DNA of 64,000 nt, from assembly GCA_943787265.1 (NCBI GenBank), contig CALSLT010000030.1:1-64000 (forward strand), given 5' to 3'. The stretch's first letter is position 1. Every line of letters begins with the position of its first letter. The stretch comes from an uncultured Planctomycetaceae bacterium. GTDB lineage: Bacteria; Planctomycetota; Planctomycetia; Planctomycetales; Planctomycetaceae. Position numbers and translations under genes: made by a program. Positions 55,175 through 64,000 of the stretch are shown piece after piece. The notes under the pieces were generated by a model, which worked only from the letters and a program-made list of their open reading frames with translations, had not been told where the DNA came from and made no database searches.

Positions 55175-56670
55175 TTACTTCTCTTCCGTTGCGACAATCA
55201 GCTCTGTCTCGCGACGGTTTGATTTGCGATCAAGTGTGTCCGCCGTCACGGAGAAGAATTCGTTGGCTTGCGATCGCTGCAGGAGTCCACCGTGAACCGA
55301 GTATTTCGATTGTTCCTTAACTGCTCCTGGCCCGAAACCTTTGGCTGTCACGTGATCATCATAGCCGACAGTCGACATGCGAATGATTAGCTCGCCATTA
55401 CTGAGTTTGACTACGCCCCTTTTTACAACAGCCGCTGTTGAGAGCTGACCTTCGTTGTCAGAAACTTCCCGAGCGTATCCGACAATCTCGTTCGTACTTC
55501 TTCGAACGGAATACTGATGCCGCAGAATGACGCGTCGATCGTACTGTCGCGCAGGTGCCGGCTTCCCCCCGGCCTTACTTTTCGAGCGAATCGCCTCTCG
55601 AATTTCAACCACTTCATCGAACCCGAATCCGTTTTGCGATTCGAGCAACCGTCCGAATGTCGTCTTCCGCTCGAACACTGATTCCATCCGGTCATTGTCA
55701 AAGCCCGTAACAACCCGCCCAACAATCGTCCGGCCAATCATCTTGCTCCTAACAAAATCGACTAACTGCCGAGCCTTCGGATCCCTGATCCTCAAAGTCG
55801 GCGGCCTTAGCGTGGGTTTGTCCTGCGGCCGTTTTGGCCTGACGGTTTCAACGTGAATTCTCGCCACGACCTTGGACTGAGCTGTCGGCTGAACCGTGGA
55901 AGCATCGGACGTGACATTTCCCGGTTCACCACCCACATCTCTCACACAACGAACCCGTACAAAATTTCGACTGGCATAACCATTGTTTGCTCCACCTTTG
56001 GCATACCAGTGATAGACGTAGGCGTAATCTTCCTTGCGGCCATCCAGTTCCGAAGTCCAGTACGAATTATATTCGTGAGGCGGAGCACAGCATTGCTCCA
56101 GCGTGTAGCCCGAATTGGCGAATGGCGTATCATCAGCAGGAAAGACAGACGCAAGCTCTTCAATCGTCGGCACTCGCCAACCGCTCAGGCCGTTCAGCTT
56201 CAGACTGGCGGCATAGTCCGCTGCCTGCTGATAGTTTTTCTTACCAGATGTTGATCCGTCCTTCTGCCACAACAAACCGGTCCATGTATCTTCGACACAG
56301 TCTCCCTTCTCGATAAATCGGCCCGCCACGTCACCATTCGAAAGAGGCAGCCCCGTGTCACGATAGGTCGACAGCTCAATCCTCAATGCCGATGTGCGAC
56401 GGACAGATGAGTTCACTCTTCCACTGCAAGCGTCAACGACTTTCGCCAGGTCTGAGTAGCGAACCCACGACGGCGCCGCGACACGGATATCAGGTCCAAC
56501 GCCAGCCATCTTCTTCACACCATCGGCCAGCTTCCGAGCCGAACTCGCGACTGTCTTCAAAGCATCCGGTCCAGTACCCAATGGTTCGCCATTCATCAGA
56601 ATCTGCGTCAGTTCGCCGTTCTTTCGAGCAAAGAGGCTGACAGAAATTACGAGGTCGCGGCTGTGAGAAC
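55175..56670 (-). pseudogene. 3' part of a gene interrupted by an IS256-family element
   Basis: This segment encodes the C-terminal roughly 498 residues of a protein whose N-terminal part lies beyond the IS at 58121-58796. Without the IS and one copy of the 9-bp duplication, the frames join exactly (NGS-HSR-DLVISV), giving 720 residues. The first region (NGELTQILMNG, PSWVRYSDLAKVVDACSG) faintly resembles ExbD/TolR periplasmic domains. A clear DUF1566/Lcl-like domain follows (DTWTGLLWQKDGSTSGKKNYQQAADYAASL, GLSGWRVPTIEELASVFP, YWTSEL). The C-terminal 220 residues are unrecognised. A TTG at 56683, which would create a 502-residue frame, lies inside the IS end and is not a natural start. Confidence 0.85.
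56662..56670. repeat. Target-site duplication, left copy
   Basis: TGTGAGAAC, identical to 58121-58129, directly abuts the left inverted repeat. A 9-bp duplication fits the 8-9 bp typical of IS256-family insertions. Confidence 0.92.
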
Positions 56671-58120
56671 GAACTATTGTCAATTGTCGTGGCCTGAGGC
56701 TGAGTCAGGCGGCGTTTTCCTGCAGGGTTCCGTCGACAAAAGTTGTCCCTGGATGACGAGTGTGATTTGTTCGTAGCCTCTGAGTCTTCTCCATTTCTTT
56801 GAGGCGGATTCGGCCAGCTTGAACATCATGGCCAGACTGGTTCGGCGTGTGCCGCTGCCTTTGGTTCGGCGGTGTCTCAGACGGATGGTGGCGAAGGTCG
56901 ATTCAATTGGATTGGTCGTTCCCAGGTGAGCCCAGTGCTCGGCGGGGAAGTCGTAGAAGGTCAGCAGTACCTCGCGATCTTTGCTGAGTGATTCGCAGGA
57001 TTTCGGATACTTCGCTTTGTATTTTTCCACGAAGTGATCGAAGGCGTTGTTGGCCGCTTCACGAGTTTCGGCCTGCCAGATGTCGTGCAGGTCTGATTTC
57101 GCTTTGGGCTGCACACTCTTCGGCAGGTTGTTGAGCACGTTGGCTGTTTTGTGAACCCAGCAGCGTTGCTCACGCATCTCAGGAAAAACCTTTCGGGCGG
57201 CGGCCCAGAAGCCGAGTGCTCCATCGGCGACTGCCACTTTCGGAGTCATCGCCAGCCCGCGATGCTTCAGGCCGAGCAGCAGTTCGCTCCAGCTTTGTTC
57301 GCTTTCGCGGTATCCGTCGAGGATCGCGATCAACTCTTTGCGACCATCTGCGGTGGCACCGATCAGCACGAGAATGCACTGTTTTTTATTGGCATCGTCT
57401 TCCAGTCGGACGTTGACGTGGATACCGTCGGCCCACACATAGACGTACTGCTGCTGAGACAAATCGCGTTTGGACCACTCTTCGTATTCGTCGGACCATT
57501 GTTCTTTGAGTCTGACAACGACGTTAGCACTGAGTCCTTTGGCTCGCTCTCCAACAAGTGCCTGCAGGGCTTCAGAAAAATCGCCGGTGGAAATTCCTTT
57601 CAGGTACAGCCACGGAATCAGCTCTTCGATCGAGTTCGTTCTTTTCAGATACGGGGGCAGCACCTGCGGCGAAAAACGGACTCGATCGGCCGCCTCGGGA
57701 GATCTGTCACGAACTCGCGGCTGACGCACCGGAAGCGTGCCAGCTCCCGTTAAAATTTCCCGCTCGGGCAGTGATCCATTGCGAACAACCAGGCGACGGC
57801 CCTGCTCATCTCGGCGACCAGAATGCTCTGCCAGAAAATCATCGACTTCGGCATCAATCGCCGCCTGCAGCATCCGTCTGGCTCCCTCGCGAAGCAACTC
57901 ATCCAAAGGACTGCGGCTCTCGAAATTCGCTCGAAACTTCAACACCTCCGGCGAGGGAATCCCGTCCTCTGAATCCCTGGCTGGAATTTGATCAACATCT
58001 CTCGTAGCGTTTCTCATGGCGTATCCTTGTGCCCATTGTGGGCGGCTGAAGAGTCAATTCCCTCAGCAGGATACGCCACCTTTCTTCAATCTCTCACGCC
58101 ACGACTTCTGACAGTAACTC
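56671..58120 (-). mobile_element. Complete IS256-family insertion sequence (1450 bp)
   Basis: The element is bounded by imperfect 28-bp terminal inverted repeats: the left at 56671-56698 beginning GAACTATTGTCA, and the right at 58093-58120, which read inward begins GAGTTACTGTCA. They match at 21 of 28 positions and share GTCGTGG internally. It carries one intact transposase gene and no passenger. Exact 9-bp direct repeats flank it, showing a recent and unrearranged insertion. The host is the 720-codon gene on the minus strand, in the same orientation as the transposase. Confidence 0.93.
56680..58017 (-). CDS. IS256-family (Mutator-type) transposase
   Basis: The 445-residue DDE transposase is full length for the family and uninterrupted, so it is probably active. 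The catalytic residues appear as Asp in VYVWADGIHVNV, Asp in KVAVADGALGFW and Glu in GTTNPIESTFATIRLRHRRTKG. The N-terminal part has the family helix-turn-helix region (LREGARRMLQAAIDAEVDDFLAEHSGRRDEQG) and the PVRQPRVRD segment. It catalyses copy or excision transposition of the surrounding element. The last codons and stop lie inside the left inverted repeat, a compact layout common in IS256 relatives. Confidence 0.96.
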   Translation of the reverse strand: MRNATRDVDQIPARDSEDGIPSPEVLKFRANFESRSPLDELLREGARRMLQAAIDAEVDDFLAEHSGRRDEQGRRLVVRNGSLPEREILTGAGTLPVRQPRVRDRSPEAADRVRFSPQVLPPYLKRTNSIEELIPWLYLKGISTGDFSEALQALVGERAKGLSANVVVRLKEQWSDEYEEWSKRDLSQQQYVYVWADGIHVNVRLEDDANKKQCILVLIGATADGRKELIAILDGYRESEQSWSELLLGLKHRGLAMTPKVAVADGALGFWAAARKVFPEMREQRCWVHKTANVLNNLPKSVQPKAKSDLHDIWQAETREAANNAFDHFVEKYKAKYPKSCESLSKDREVLLTFYDFPAEHWAHLGTTNPIESTFATIRLRHRRTKGSGTRRTSLAMMFKLAESASKKWRRLRGYEQITLVIQGQLLSTEPCRKTPPDSASGHDN

Positions 58121-58129
58121 TGTGAGAAC
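58121..58129. repeat. Target-site duplication, right copy
   Basis: TGTGAGAAC, identical to 56662-56670, abuts the right terminal repeat of the IS256-family element. Confidence 0.92.
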
Positions 58130-58796
58130 CGTTGTGGTTCTCTGGCAGCTTGACCATGACATACCTTCGGCCATCGTCGACTTTGTGAGTTCGATAGTAA
58201 ATGCGAGGGTTTGTCGGCTCAGCAATTGTAAAATTCGGGCCAAATCCGCCGGGCATCGCCTCAATACTTCCTCGCCCCGACTGAGGCTCAGGAAACGAAA
58301 GTCCTTCCTTTCTAATCACCCGGCGCCGTCTCACCCAACGAATCGCGCCGTCACTGAAGAACTTCCCATTTGAGTTCCCGCCACCGATGTTCTCTTTCGT
58401 TTGAGGCGTGTAGGCTGCTCCGATCACGTATCCACTCCCTGGCTGAAGCACAATCGGGGCAATATCGACATACCGAAAACCATCGATTTCAGCCGCAGCC
58501 TTGCCCTTGGGAACGGTCTGGGAAACCAGAAGTTTTCCTTCTGCATTCCAAATGCCAACCGGGATCTCGGTCGCAAACCCGTCAAGCTTGTAATCCCAAA
58601 CTCCAAGAGAAGTGATGGCCAGCGTTTTCTCCACAGAGAACTCCCAGCCATCAGTCGCGTTTACAACCAAGCCGCCACCGCTGCCGCCAATCGAATCAAA
58701 AACAATCGCGGGAGTGCCAGCCGGAGCGTTGCTTTCTCCATCACCCTGTACAAGCAGCAGGGACGGCAACAGCAACAGAATAATTCGACTGGACAT
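58121..58796 (-). pseudogene. 5' part of the gene interrupted by the IS256-family element
   Basis: This segment encodes the N-terminal 225 residues of the interrupted protein. It has a signal peptide (MSSRIILLLLPSLLLVQGDG). A beta-rich domain resembling DUF4082 follows (WEFSVEKTLAITSLGVWDYKLDG, IPVGIWNAEGKLLVSQTV, IVLQPGSGYVIGAAYTP), then RIYYRTHKVDDGRRYVMVKLPENHNGS. As it stands the frame runs 12 codons into the IS before a stop at 58086. Start ATG 58796 is preceded by AAGG about 10 nt upstream. A shortened exported protein could still be made. Rejoining with 55175-56661 restores one frame. Confidence 0.85.
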
Positions 58797-59070
58797 TCGA
58801 CAGTGCCTTTCATAACGGCTCGGCGAAATTCGAACCGTCACCAAACGAGCAACGAGTCACAACACAACAAACTGAGTAAACCACCATCATGTCTGCAGGT
58901 AAAACTGTACACAACAGGGTTTCGCAACCAACTTGACTTTGACGAGGAATTGACCGTCGACTCCCTGATTGCCCAACGGCGGTGCGTCGCAATAATCACT
59001 GAAAACTGCAAAACTCGTGGTCATCTCACGGCCAGCGATTCTCAACCCGTTTTCCTGGACAGGAACAAAC

Positions 59071-60330
59071 ATGCTTCGGACAAGCCGAACGATTCTCTTG
59101 ACGATTGCCGCTGCGTGCTCCATTGCCCTTTCTGTCGCTGAACCAGCAGTCGCCGACGAGTGGAATCGTTTTCGCGGCCCGAACGGGGCAGGAGTCAGCG
59201 ACGCGACCACCGTTCCCGTCGAATGGACGAAGAAGGACTACAACTGGGCCGTCGATCTCCGCGGTGTTGGGCATTCTTCCCCCATCGCATGGGGAAATCT
59301 GTTGTTTGTGACGAGTGCCGACGACAAAGCGAAAACGAGGACGCTTCAATGCCTGAACGTTTCTGACGGGAAGGAAGTCTGGCGAAAGGACATCTCATTC
59401 GAGCCTTACAAACAGCAAAAGAACAACAGCTTTGCATCGGGTACTCCGACAGCCGACGCCGATCACGTCTACGTGCTTTGGCATTCGAAAGTGTCATCAC
59501 CGCTCATGGCGTACGACCATGCGGGCAACAAAGTCTGGGAATACGATCTCGGGCCGTATCTTCACGGACAGGGTGGCGCGACTTCGCCGATCGTTTATCA
59601 GAATTCTGTGTTCGTCGCGCACGACCACAAAGACGACAGCTTTCTGGTCGCCGTCGATCGGATGACCGGGAAAGAGAAGTGGAAGGTTCCCCGTGAAGGC
59701 AAACGTGCCTGCTACGGGACCCCCTGCGTTAACACTCCGAAAGACCGGCCTGCCGAAGTAATCTTTTCTCACTGCTATGAGGGCATCGTCGGCGTCGACC
59801 CGAAAACCGGAAGCCAGAACTGGCACATTGACGTCTTTGGACGAGCTTCCCAACGAGCGTTGGGCTCACCAGTCATCGCCGGCGATCTCGTCGTAGCCAG
59901 CAGCGGAGGCGTCGGAGGCGAACGCCAGGTTGTCGTCGTCAGGCCGCAGCTTGCCAAAAATGAAGTGACCGTCGAGGAAGCGTATCGCGTCGTCCGCCAG
60001 GCTCCGCACGTACCAACGCCGCTTGTCTACAAAGAGTGGATGTTTCTATGGAGCGACGGAGGGATCGCCACGTGTGTCAAGCGTGACTCGGGCAAGGTCG
60101 TCTGGCAGAAACGAGTCGGAGGCAATTTCTACAGTTCACCAATCTGCATCGACGGAAAGCTCTACTGTGTCGATCTTGACGGAGAAGTTGTCGTCATCGC
60201 CGCATCCGATGACTACGAGCTGCTCGCCCGAAACTCACTAGGCGCGCCCAGCCGAGCGACTCCAGCCGTCACCAACGGTGCTCTGATCATTCGGACTGAG
60301 TCGCAAGTCATCTCAATCGGTGGGAAGTAG
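59071..60330 (+). CDS. Secreted PQQ-like beta-propeller protein
   Basis: The 419-residue protein has a signal peptide (MLRTSRTILLTIAAACSIALSVA). It then has an outer-membrane-assembly/PQQ-type eight-bladed propeller, seen in repeats such as WNRFRGPNGAGVSD, LQCLNVSDGKEVWRKDI, AYDHAGNKVWEYDLG, VDRMTGKEKWKVPREG and CVKRDSGKVVWQKRVGG. The NRFRGPNG opening is characteristic of the large planctomycete family. These proteins usually lack dehydrogenase catalytic residues and are thought to mediate protein interaction. ATG 59071 has AGGA about 6 nt upstream. It ends 53 bp from the convergent lipoprotein gene. Confidence 0.9.
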   Translation: MLRTSRTILLTIAAACSIALSVAEPAVADEWNRFRGPNGAGVSDATTVPVEWTKKDYNWAVDLRGVGHSSPIAWGNLLFVTSADDKAKTRTLQCLNVSDGKEVWRKDISFEPYKQQKNNSFASGTPTADADHVYVLWHSKVSSPLMAYDHAGNKVWEYDLGPYLHGQGGATSPIVYQNSVFVAHDHKDDSFLVAVDRMTGKEKWKVPREGKRACYGTPCVNTPKDRPAEVIFSHCYEGIVGVDPKTGSQNWHIDVFGRASQRALGSPVIAGDLVVASSGGVGGERQVVVVRPQLAKNEVTVEEAYRVVRQAPHVPTPLVYKEWMFLWSDGGIATCVKRDSGKVVWQKRVGGNFYSSPICIDGKLYCVDLDGEVVVIAASDDYELLARNSLGAPSRATPAVTNGALIIRTESQVISIGGK

Positions 60331-60383
60331 ATCGCGGCGGTATTTACCGCAGTCTTCCATCATCAACAGCCTGACGTTGCACA

Positions 60384-60929
60384 CTACTTGATCGAGAACG
60401 AGTCCAGAAACGCTGCCGTATCCGGCCCATCAATGGCTGCTCGTGTCCCGACAACCTGTGCCTGGAACAGCGTCGGACCTGCTGGATCGATAAAGATTCG
60501 ACCGCGAACAAACGCCCCCCGCGGAGCACTGATCAACACCGACTTACCGGGAAACCCAAACGCCTCGATGTCGTCGTCGTCGAGGATAGTTCCTTTGACG
60601 TTTTGAGCAGCCCCTTTAGCGGCTCCGGCAAGTCCCGCTGCCACGTCGTACTGAGACGGGTCAAGCGGATAGGTCATATGATTTGTCAGAAACGCATTAC
60701 TGCCAGATTCATAAATCGTTAGTTTGATTTCGAGCTTGCCTATCGGTGAGTCAACGGTTTCCGTTTGAAGCTTTGGTTGTCCTGGAAAAAGTGCGGCCAC
60801 TCGCCCGTCGTCACTCGTCACCTTGACCCATTCCGACTGAGGCGGAAGTCCCGATTTCCCGCATCCACAAAGCCCTCCGACAACAACCAGAAGGACAACA
60901 ATTACCGGAAACCATCGAGACCGCTGCAT
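60384..60929 (-). CDS. Small lipoprotein of unknown function
   Basis: The 181-residue product has a lipoprotein signal (FPVIVVLLVVVGGLCGCGKSG) with a lipobox L-C-G-C23, so Cys23 would be lipidated after signal peptidase II cleavage. The mature part is beta-rich and compact (DDGRVAALFPGQPKLQTETV, GKLEIKLTIYESGSNAFLTN) and ends TAAFLDSFSIK. This pattern, including FPG-P near the start and a late FLDSF, recurs in small planctomycete lipoproteins of unknown role. ATG 60929 has AGGA 9 nt upstream. The DUF1552 gene starts a separate minus-strand unit beyond it. Confidence 0.75.
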   Translation of the reverse strand: MQRSRWFPVIVVLLVVVGGLCGCGKSGLPPQSEWVKVTSDDGRVAALFPGQPKLQTETVDSPIGKLEIKLTIYESGSNAFLTNHMTYPLDPSQYDVAAGLAGAAKGAAQNVKGTILDDDDIEAFGFPGKSVLISAPRGAFVRGRIFIDPAGPTLFQAQVVGTRAAIDGPDTAAFLDSFSIK

Positions 60930-61081
60930 TTCGAAATTCCTGAAAAAGCATTTAACGTACTGATCAAGCTGGCGAGGATCGTAGCAGCAACTCAGAAGTC
61001 CGCGACACAACCTGTGCCATCTGAACCGAACCAATCGAAGCTTGGCGTCAACACGGCAGCCGAGCACTCCCCAAGCGTGGG

Positions 61082-62425
61082 CTATAGATTTTCAAGCGTC
61101 GAATCAGCGTCGCCAAACTCGCTGGCAGGAAGGCCCATTCGCTGCATGATGGACAGGTAAAGACTGCATAGTTTTCGTCTGTCGTCGCCAGCCGTTAGAT
61201 AGTCGAGAACTCGTCCCGTCTGCAGAGTTCCTCCCAGACCGCCGGCGGTAACCAGCGGGACTTTGGTCGAGTCATGCTTGCTGCCCGACCACATATTATT
61301 CACGAAGATCAAGCACGAATTGTCCAGCACTGTGCCGTCGCCTTCCGGCATCGCGTCGAGACGACCAGCCAGGTAAGCGAGCTGGCTGCAATAGTATTGT
61401 GAAACGCGTTCCCACTCGTCCGTACGTTCGTAATGAGACGCTGAATGGTGAGCGTTCCGGACGTCAAGGAACGGATAGAACAGCCCCGAGATATCCCGGC
61501 AAAGCAAGAGTGTCGCGATGCGCGTTTTGTCCGTTTGAAACGCCAGGGCAATGATGTCACACATCAGGCGCATGTGGTCGCGAATGTCTTCCGGCAGGCC
61601 ATTATCCGGCCGAGCCATCCCGACAACAGACTCGCCACGATGCTTCGCCCGTTCCAGTGCTTTGTTCTGGTGTTCGCGCAGTCGTTCAATCCGTTTTTCG
61701 ACTTCACGGACACTGGTGAGGTACTCGTCCAGTTTGGATCGGTCCCCGGCACTGGCCTGTCGGCTGAGACTTGCCGCGTGCTCTTTCACCCGGTCGAGCA
61801 CGCTTTTGTTTCGCCGTGTACCTCGGTTGTCGAACAGACTGTCGAACGCCAACGACGGGTAGACTTCCATCGGAACCGGCGATGTCGCGTTCTGCCAGGA
61901 AATGTGCGAGCTGTACGCCATCGAGAAGTTCGTCTCGTGGTACCCGGTAATCGGCTGCTCGCAACCAAGAACCATGCTCGGCTGAGCCGTTTCCTGACCA
62001 AGATGATTAGCCAGAACCTGGTCAACGCTGATCCCCCCGCGCAGCTCGGCTCCCTTCTGAAGCGAAGCTCCCGAGAGAATATTTCCCGTCTGCCCAGGAT
62101 GAATGCCGACACCGGTGGAGTTCTTATTAAACAACCCCGAAATCACGTTCACTTTTTCTTTCAGCGGCTCGAGGGGAGCGAGACTCTTGCCCAGCTCCAT
62201 CTCCGCCCCGGCCCCTTTCGCCCACCAGTGATCCGGATGAACTCCGCACGCCATGAAGAGCGTGCCGAAACGCTTCGGAAACGGATTCGTTTCTGACTCA
62301 TTCGACGGCTCAAATCCCCACGCGGGAATCGACTCGAGCCACGGCAGCGCCATCGCTACACCGGCTCCCTGGAGCAGCGTGCGACGCGAGAGTTGACGAC
62401 GTTCGGTATTGAATGAAGCAGTCAT
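61082..62425 (-). CDS. DUF1552 protein with twin-arginine signal
   Basis: The 447-residue exported protein begins with a Tat signal (LSRRTLLQGAGVAMALPWLES). Its DUF1552 blocks include FGTLFMACGVHPDHWWAKGAG, GIHPGQTGNILSGA, PSMVLGCEQP, LTSVREVEKRIERLREHQ, AFQTDKTRIATLLLCRDISG and AHHSASHYERTDEWERVSQYY. DUF1552 proteins almost always pair with a DUF1592-type protein, as here: the upstream gene's stop is 3 bp before this ATG, so the two are an operon. Their role is not established; association with external polymer use is inferred from their distribution. Confidence 0.92.
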   Translation of the reverse strand: MTASFNTERRQLSRRTLLQGAGVAMALPWLESIPAWGFEPSNESETNPFPKRFGTLFMACGVHPDHWWAKGAGAEMELGKSLAPLEPLKEKVNVISGLFNKNSTGVGIHPGQTGNILSGASLQKGAELRGGISVDQVLANHLGQETAQPSMVLGCEQPITGYHETNFSMAYSSHISWQNATSPVPMEVYPSLAFDSLFDNRGTRRNKSVLDRVKEHAASLSRQASAGDRSKLDEYLTSVREVEKRIERLREHQNKALERAKHRGESVVGMARPDNGLPEDIRDHMRLMCDIIALAFQTDKTRIATLLLCRDISGLFYPFLDVRNAHHSASHYERTDEWERVSQYYCSQLAYLAGRLDAMPEGDGTVLDNSCLIFVNNMWSGSKHDSTKVPLVTAGGLGGTLQTGRVLDYLTAGDDRRKLCSLYLSIMQRMGLPASEFGDADSTLENL

Positions 62426-62428
62426 ATT

Positions 62429-64000
62429 TCATTCTCTATCAAGGTGGCTTGAACCGCGTTTGTTCAGAAACTGCGGACTGGTCACGATGTTTTCAATAAG
62501 ACTTCCCAGGCGGTAGTCATCATTCCTGAGCTTGCTGTGAAGGTCCCGGATCAGCAACTCGTCCGGCAGAATAAGGCTTCGTCCGAGAGCGTAAGATACC
62601 AGTTTCCGAATCAGGTTATCGACAAACTCATCACGTCGGTGAGTCAGCAAATAATCTCGCAAATCTCCCACGCCGTTTCTTGCTTCGCCATCCGGAAAGT
62701 GAGCTGTCGCGTCGATTGGTCGCCCGCCAAGGTCGATGTCTCGCCGTTCGCCGACCGGCCCAAACCCTTCAAACGCCAGACCGATCGAGTCGAACCGTTC
62801 GTGGCAGCCAGCGCAGCTTGCATGGTCGCGATGCTTTGCAAGAGCCTCTCGAAGGGTAAGCTCTCCGAGTTTCGACTCGTCATCGGGCAACTCTGGCACG
62901 TTCGGTGGCGGAGGCGGAATTAGTTCGCCGAGCAAACGCCGAACAACCCAGTAGCCGCGTTTGACCGGACTGGTACGTAAGCCGGGGGCATTTTTCGTCA
63001 GGAACACAGACATGGGTAACAGGCCGCCTCGACCGTACTCGTCGGCCCGATCAACGCGTGCCCAGCTGCCATCCCGGGCGACGTCATCTGGTATCCCGTA
63101 ATGCCGGGCGAGGTCAGTATTCACAAATGTGTGATCAGCATCGAGAAAGCTCAACACCGACCGATCGTTCCGTACTGCGTCGATGAAGAACTGGATCGGC
63201 TCTTCGAACATGGCCTGTCGCAACTCATCGGTGAACGCCGGAAATCGATCGCGATCGACAGCGTTGTGCTCCTCAAAACGCCGAATGTCGAGCCAGTTGC
63301 CAGCAAACTCAGTCGCCAGTCCACGAATTCGAGCGCCCTTCAACATCCGACGCGTTTGACGAATCAGCTCGTCTGTTTGCGTGAGGCGTTTCTCACCAGC
63401 GACTGAAAGCAGTTCCTTATCGGGCGTGGATGACCAAAGAAAATAGCTCAATCGACTGGCGAGTTCGTCATCAGTCAACGGTCGCTGACCATCGCCATGA
63501 CCAATCAAGTCGACCCGGTAGCAAAACAACGGCGACATCAGGATCGAAACAATCGTGTCCTGAATTGCCTCCTCATGACTCAGCCCGTCGGCGTCGCGAA
63601 GCGATCGGTAGAAACGGGACAGATCAATACGTTCTGTGTTGGTCAATTCGCGTCGAAAGGCACGCTCGGCAAAATCCAGCACTGCCGCGACGTGAGTGGG
63701 CTCAGCCTGCAGCCGAGCCTGTTCCACCCAACGAATCTGTTCGTTGATCTCCCGAAAGAAATGCTGAATCGCCTGCAGAGGCACTTCAGTTCCGCCGCTC
63801 GCACGTGCCTTTTCCAGGTACAGCCTGGCCAGCTTTGAAATCAATTCCTCTGACGCCGCGGCCTTATTCTCCGCGCGAGCAAAGTCGAACTGCGGATCCC
63901 TCATGTACCGGGAATCCGTCCGTTCAAACCACAGAAACCCAACGTACTGTCGCGTCGGAGCTGAGGCGACGAAATCCAGCTCCCGCCACAGAGCGTCGAT
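62429..64000 (-). CDS. DUF1592/DUF1588/DUF1585 protein, 5' end outside the window
   Basis: The C-terminal roughly 523 residues of a larger planctomycete protein are present; the frame is open to the window edge, reading LDFVASAPTRQYVGFLWFER. In order there are part of a carbohydrate-binding-like DUF1595 region and DUF1592 (AERAFRRELTNTERIDLSRFY, SRLSYFLWSSTPDKELL, FAGNWLDIRRFEEH). DUF1588 follows (RGGLLPMSVFLTKNAPGLRTSPVKRGYWVVRRLLG) with a haem-like C-AGCHERFDSIGLAFEGFG segment. DUF1585 is last (LIRKLVSYALGRSLILPDE). The missing N-terminus usually carries DUF1587 and a cytochrome domain. It precedes the DUF1552 gene by 3 bp. Confidence 0.92.
   Translation of the reverse strand: MDALWRELDFVASAPTRQYVGFLWFERTDSRYMRDPQFDFARAENKAAASEELISKLARLYLEKARASGGTEVPLQAIQHFFREINEQIRWVEQARLQAEPTHVAAVLDFAERAFRRELTNTERIDLSRFYRSLRDADGLSHEEAIQDTIVSILMSPLFCYRVDLIGHGDGQRPLTDDELASRLSYFLWSSTPDKELLSVAGEKRLTQTDELIRQTRRMLKGARIRGLATEFAGNWLDIRRFEEHNAVDRDRFPAFTDELRQAMFEEPIQFFIDAVRNDRSVLSFLDADHTFVNTDLARHYGIPDDVARDGSWARVDRADEYGRGGLLPMSVFLTKNAPGLRTSPVKRGYWVVRRLLGELIPPPPPNVPELPDDESKLGELTLREALAKHRDHASCAGCHERFDSIGLAFEGFGPVGERRDIDLGGRPIDATAHFPDGEARNGVGDLRDYLLTHRRDEFVDNLIRKLVSYALGRSLILPDELLIRDLHSKLRNDDYRLGSLIENIVTSPQFLNKRGSSHLDRE

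Noticed and set aside
55175..56683. Intact 502-residue gene with a TTG start at 56683
   Set aside because: The first codons lie inside the left end of the IS256-family element; the true gene starts at 58796 beyond the IS.
1..64000. CRISPR array, prophage, secretion island or biosynthetic gene cluster
   Set aside because: No regularly spaced repeats, no phage structural genes and no synthase or core biosynthetic enzymes were seen; the only mobile element is the IS256-family copy.

Overview
The window looks like a piece of a Planctomycetota chromosome. No 16S rRNA gene is present, so this rests on gene content. Families that are abundant in, or close to restricted to, that phylum are spread across it: a PSCyt1-PSCyt2-PSD1 protein (DUF1549/DUF1553), a DUF1592/1588/1585 protein next to a DUF1552 protein, a DUF1501 protein, secreted sulfatase and DUF1080 proteins, a PQQ-type propeller, and a VWA/secretin-like/YfaP-like protein. 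Many products carry signal peptides or membrane anchors. I cannot name the genus.

Layout. 1-2800: the 3' part of a secreted zinc metalloprotease with PPC and RTX repeats, broken by frameshifts. 2891-6323 (minus): the housekeeping operon rpsB-tsf-pyrH-frr, with strong hairpins in two of its gaps. 6822-14344: an epimerase-fold protein, a pseudopilin, an alpha/beta hydrolase, a DUF309 protein and several small membrane or secreted proteins. 14460-20575: a membrane protein translationally coupled to a 1458-residue Ala/Glu-rich coiled-coil protein. 20728-26555: 5-formyl-THF cyclo-ligase, a DUF1080 protein, a peroxiredoxin-like/2OG-Fe(II) oxygenase fusion, metG and purQ. 26737-30941 (minus): a large VWA protein whose two halves lie in different frames and meet at an A9 run. 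31289-33592: lhgO and an orphan NarL-type response regulator. 33848-39802: the PSD1 protein with a LamG-like insert, plus membrane and secreted proteins of unknown role. 40148-43828: a very large MscS-family channel. 44085-48590: a plus-strand cluster of sulfatase, sialidase-like protein, LamG/DUF1080-like protein and secreted cyanophycinase-like peptidase. 48612-54940: a DUF1501 protein, a two-gene unit including a CvpA-like membrane protein, and an MFS transporter. 55175-58796: a 720-codon gene split by a complete 1450-bp IS256-family element with a perfect 9-bp target duplication. 59071-64000: a PQQ-like propeller, a lipoprotein and a DUF1552-DUF1592 pair that runs off the window.

The best observations are three. 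The IS256 insertion can be undone in silico, restoring one reading frame exactly. The VWA protein is split at an A9 homopolymer, and one extra A would fuse the halves. The metalloprotease at the left edge is frameshifted. I found no CRISPR array, tRNA, rRNA, prophage, defence island or biosynthetic gene cluster. Domain names and family recollections come from pattern recognition alone; no database search was run.
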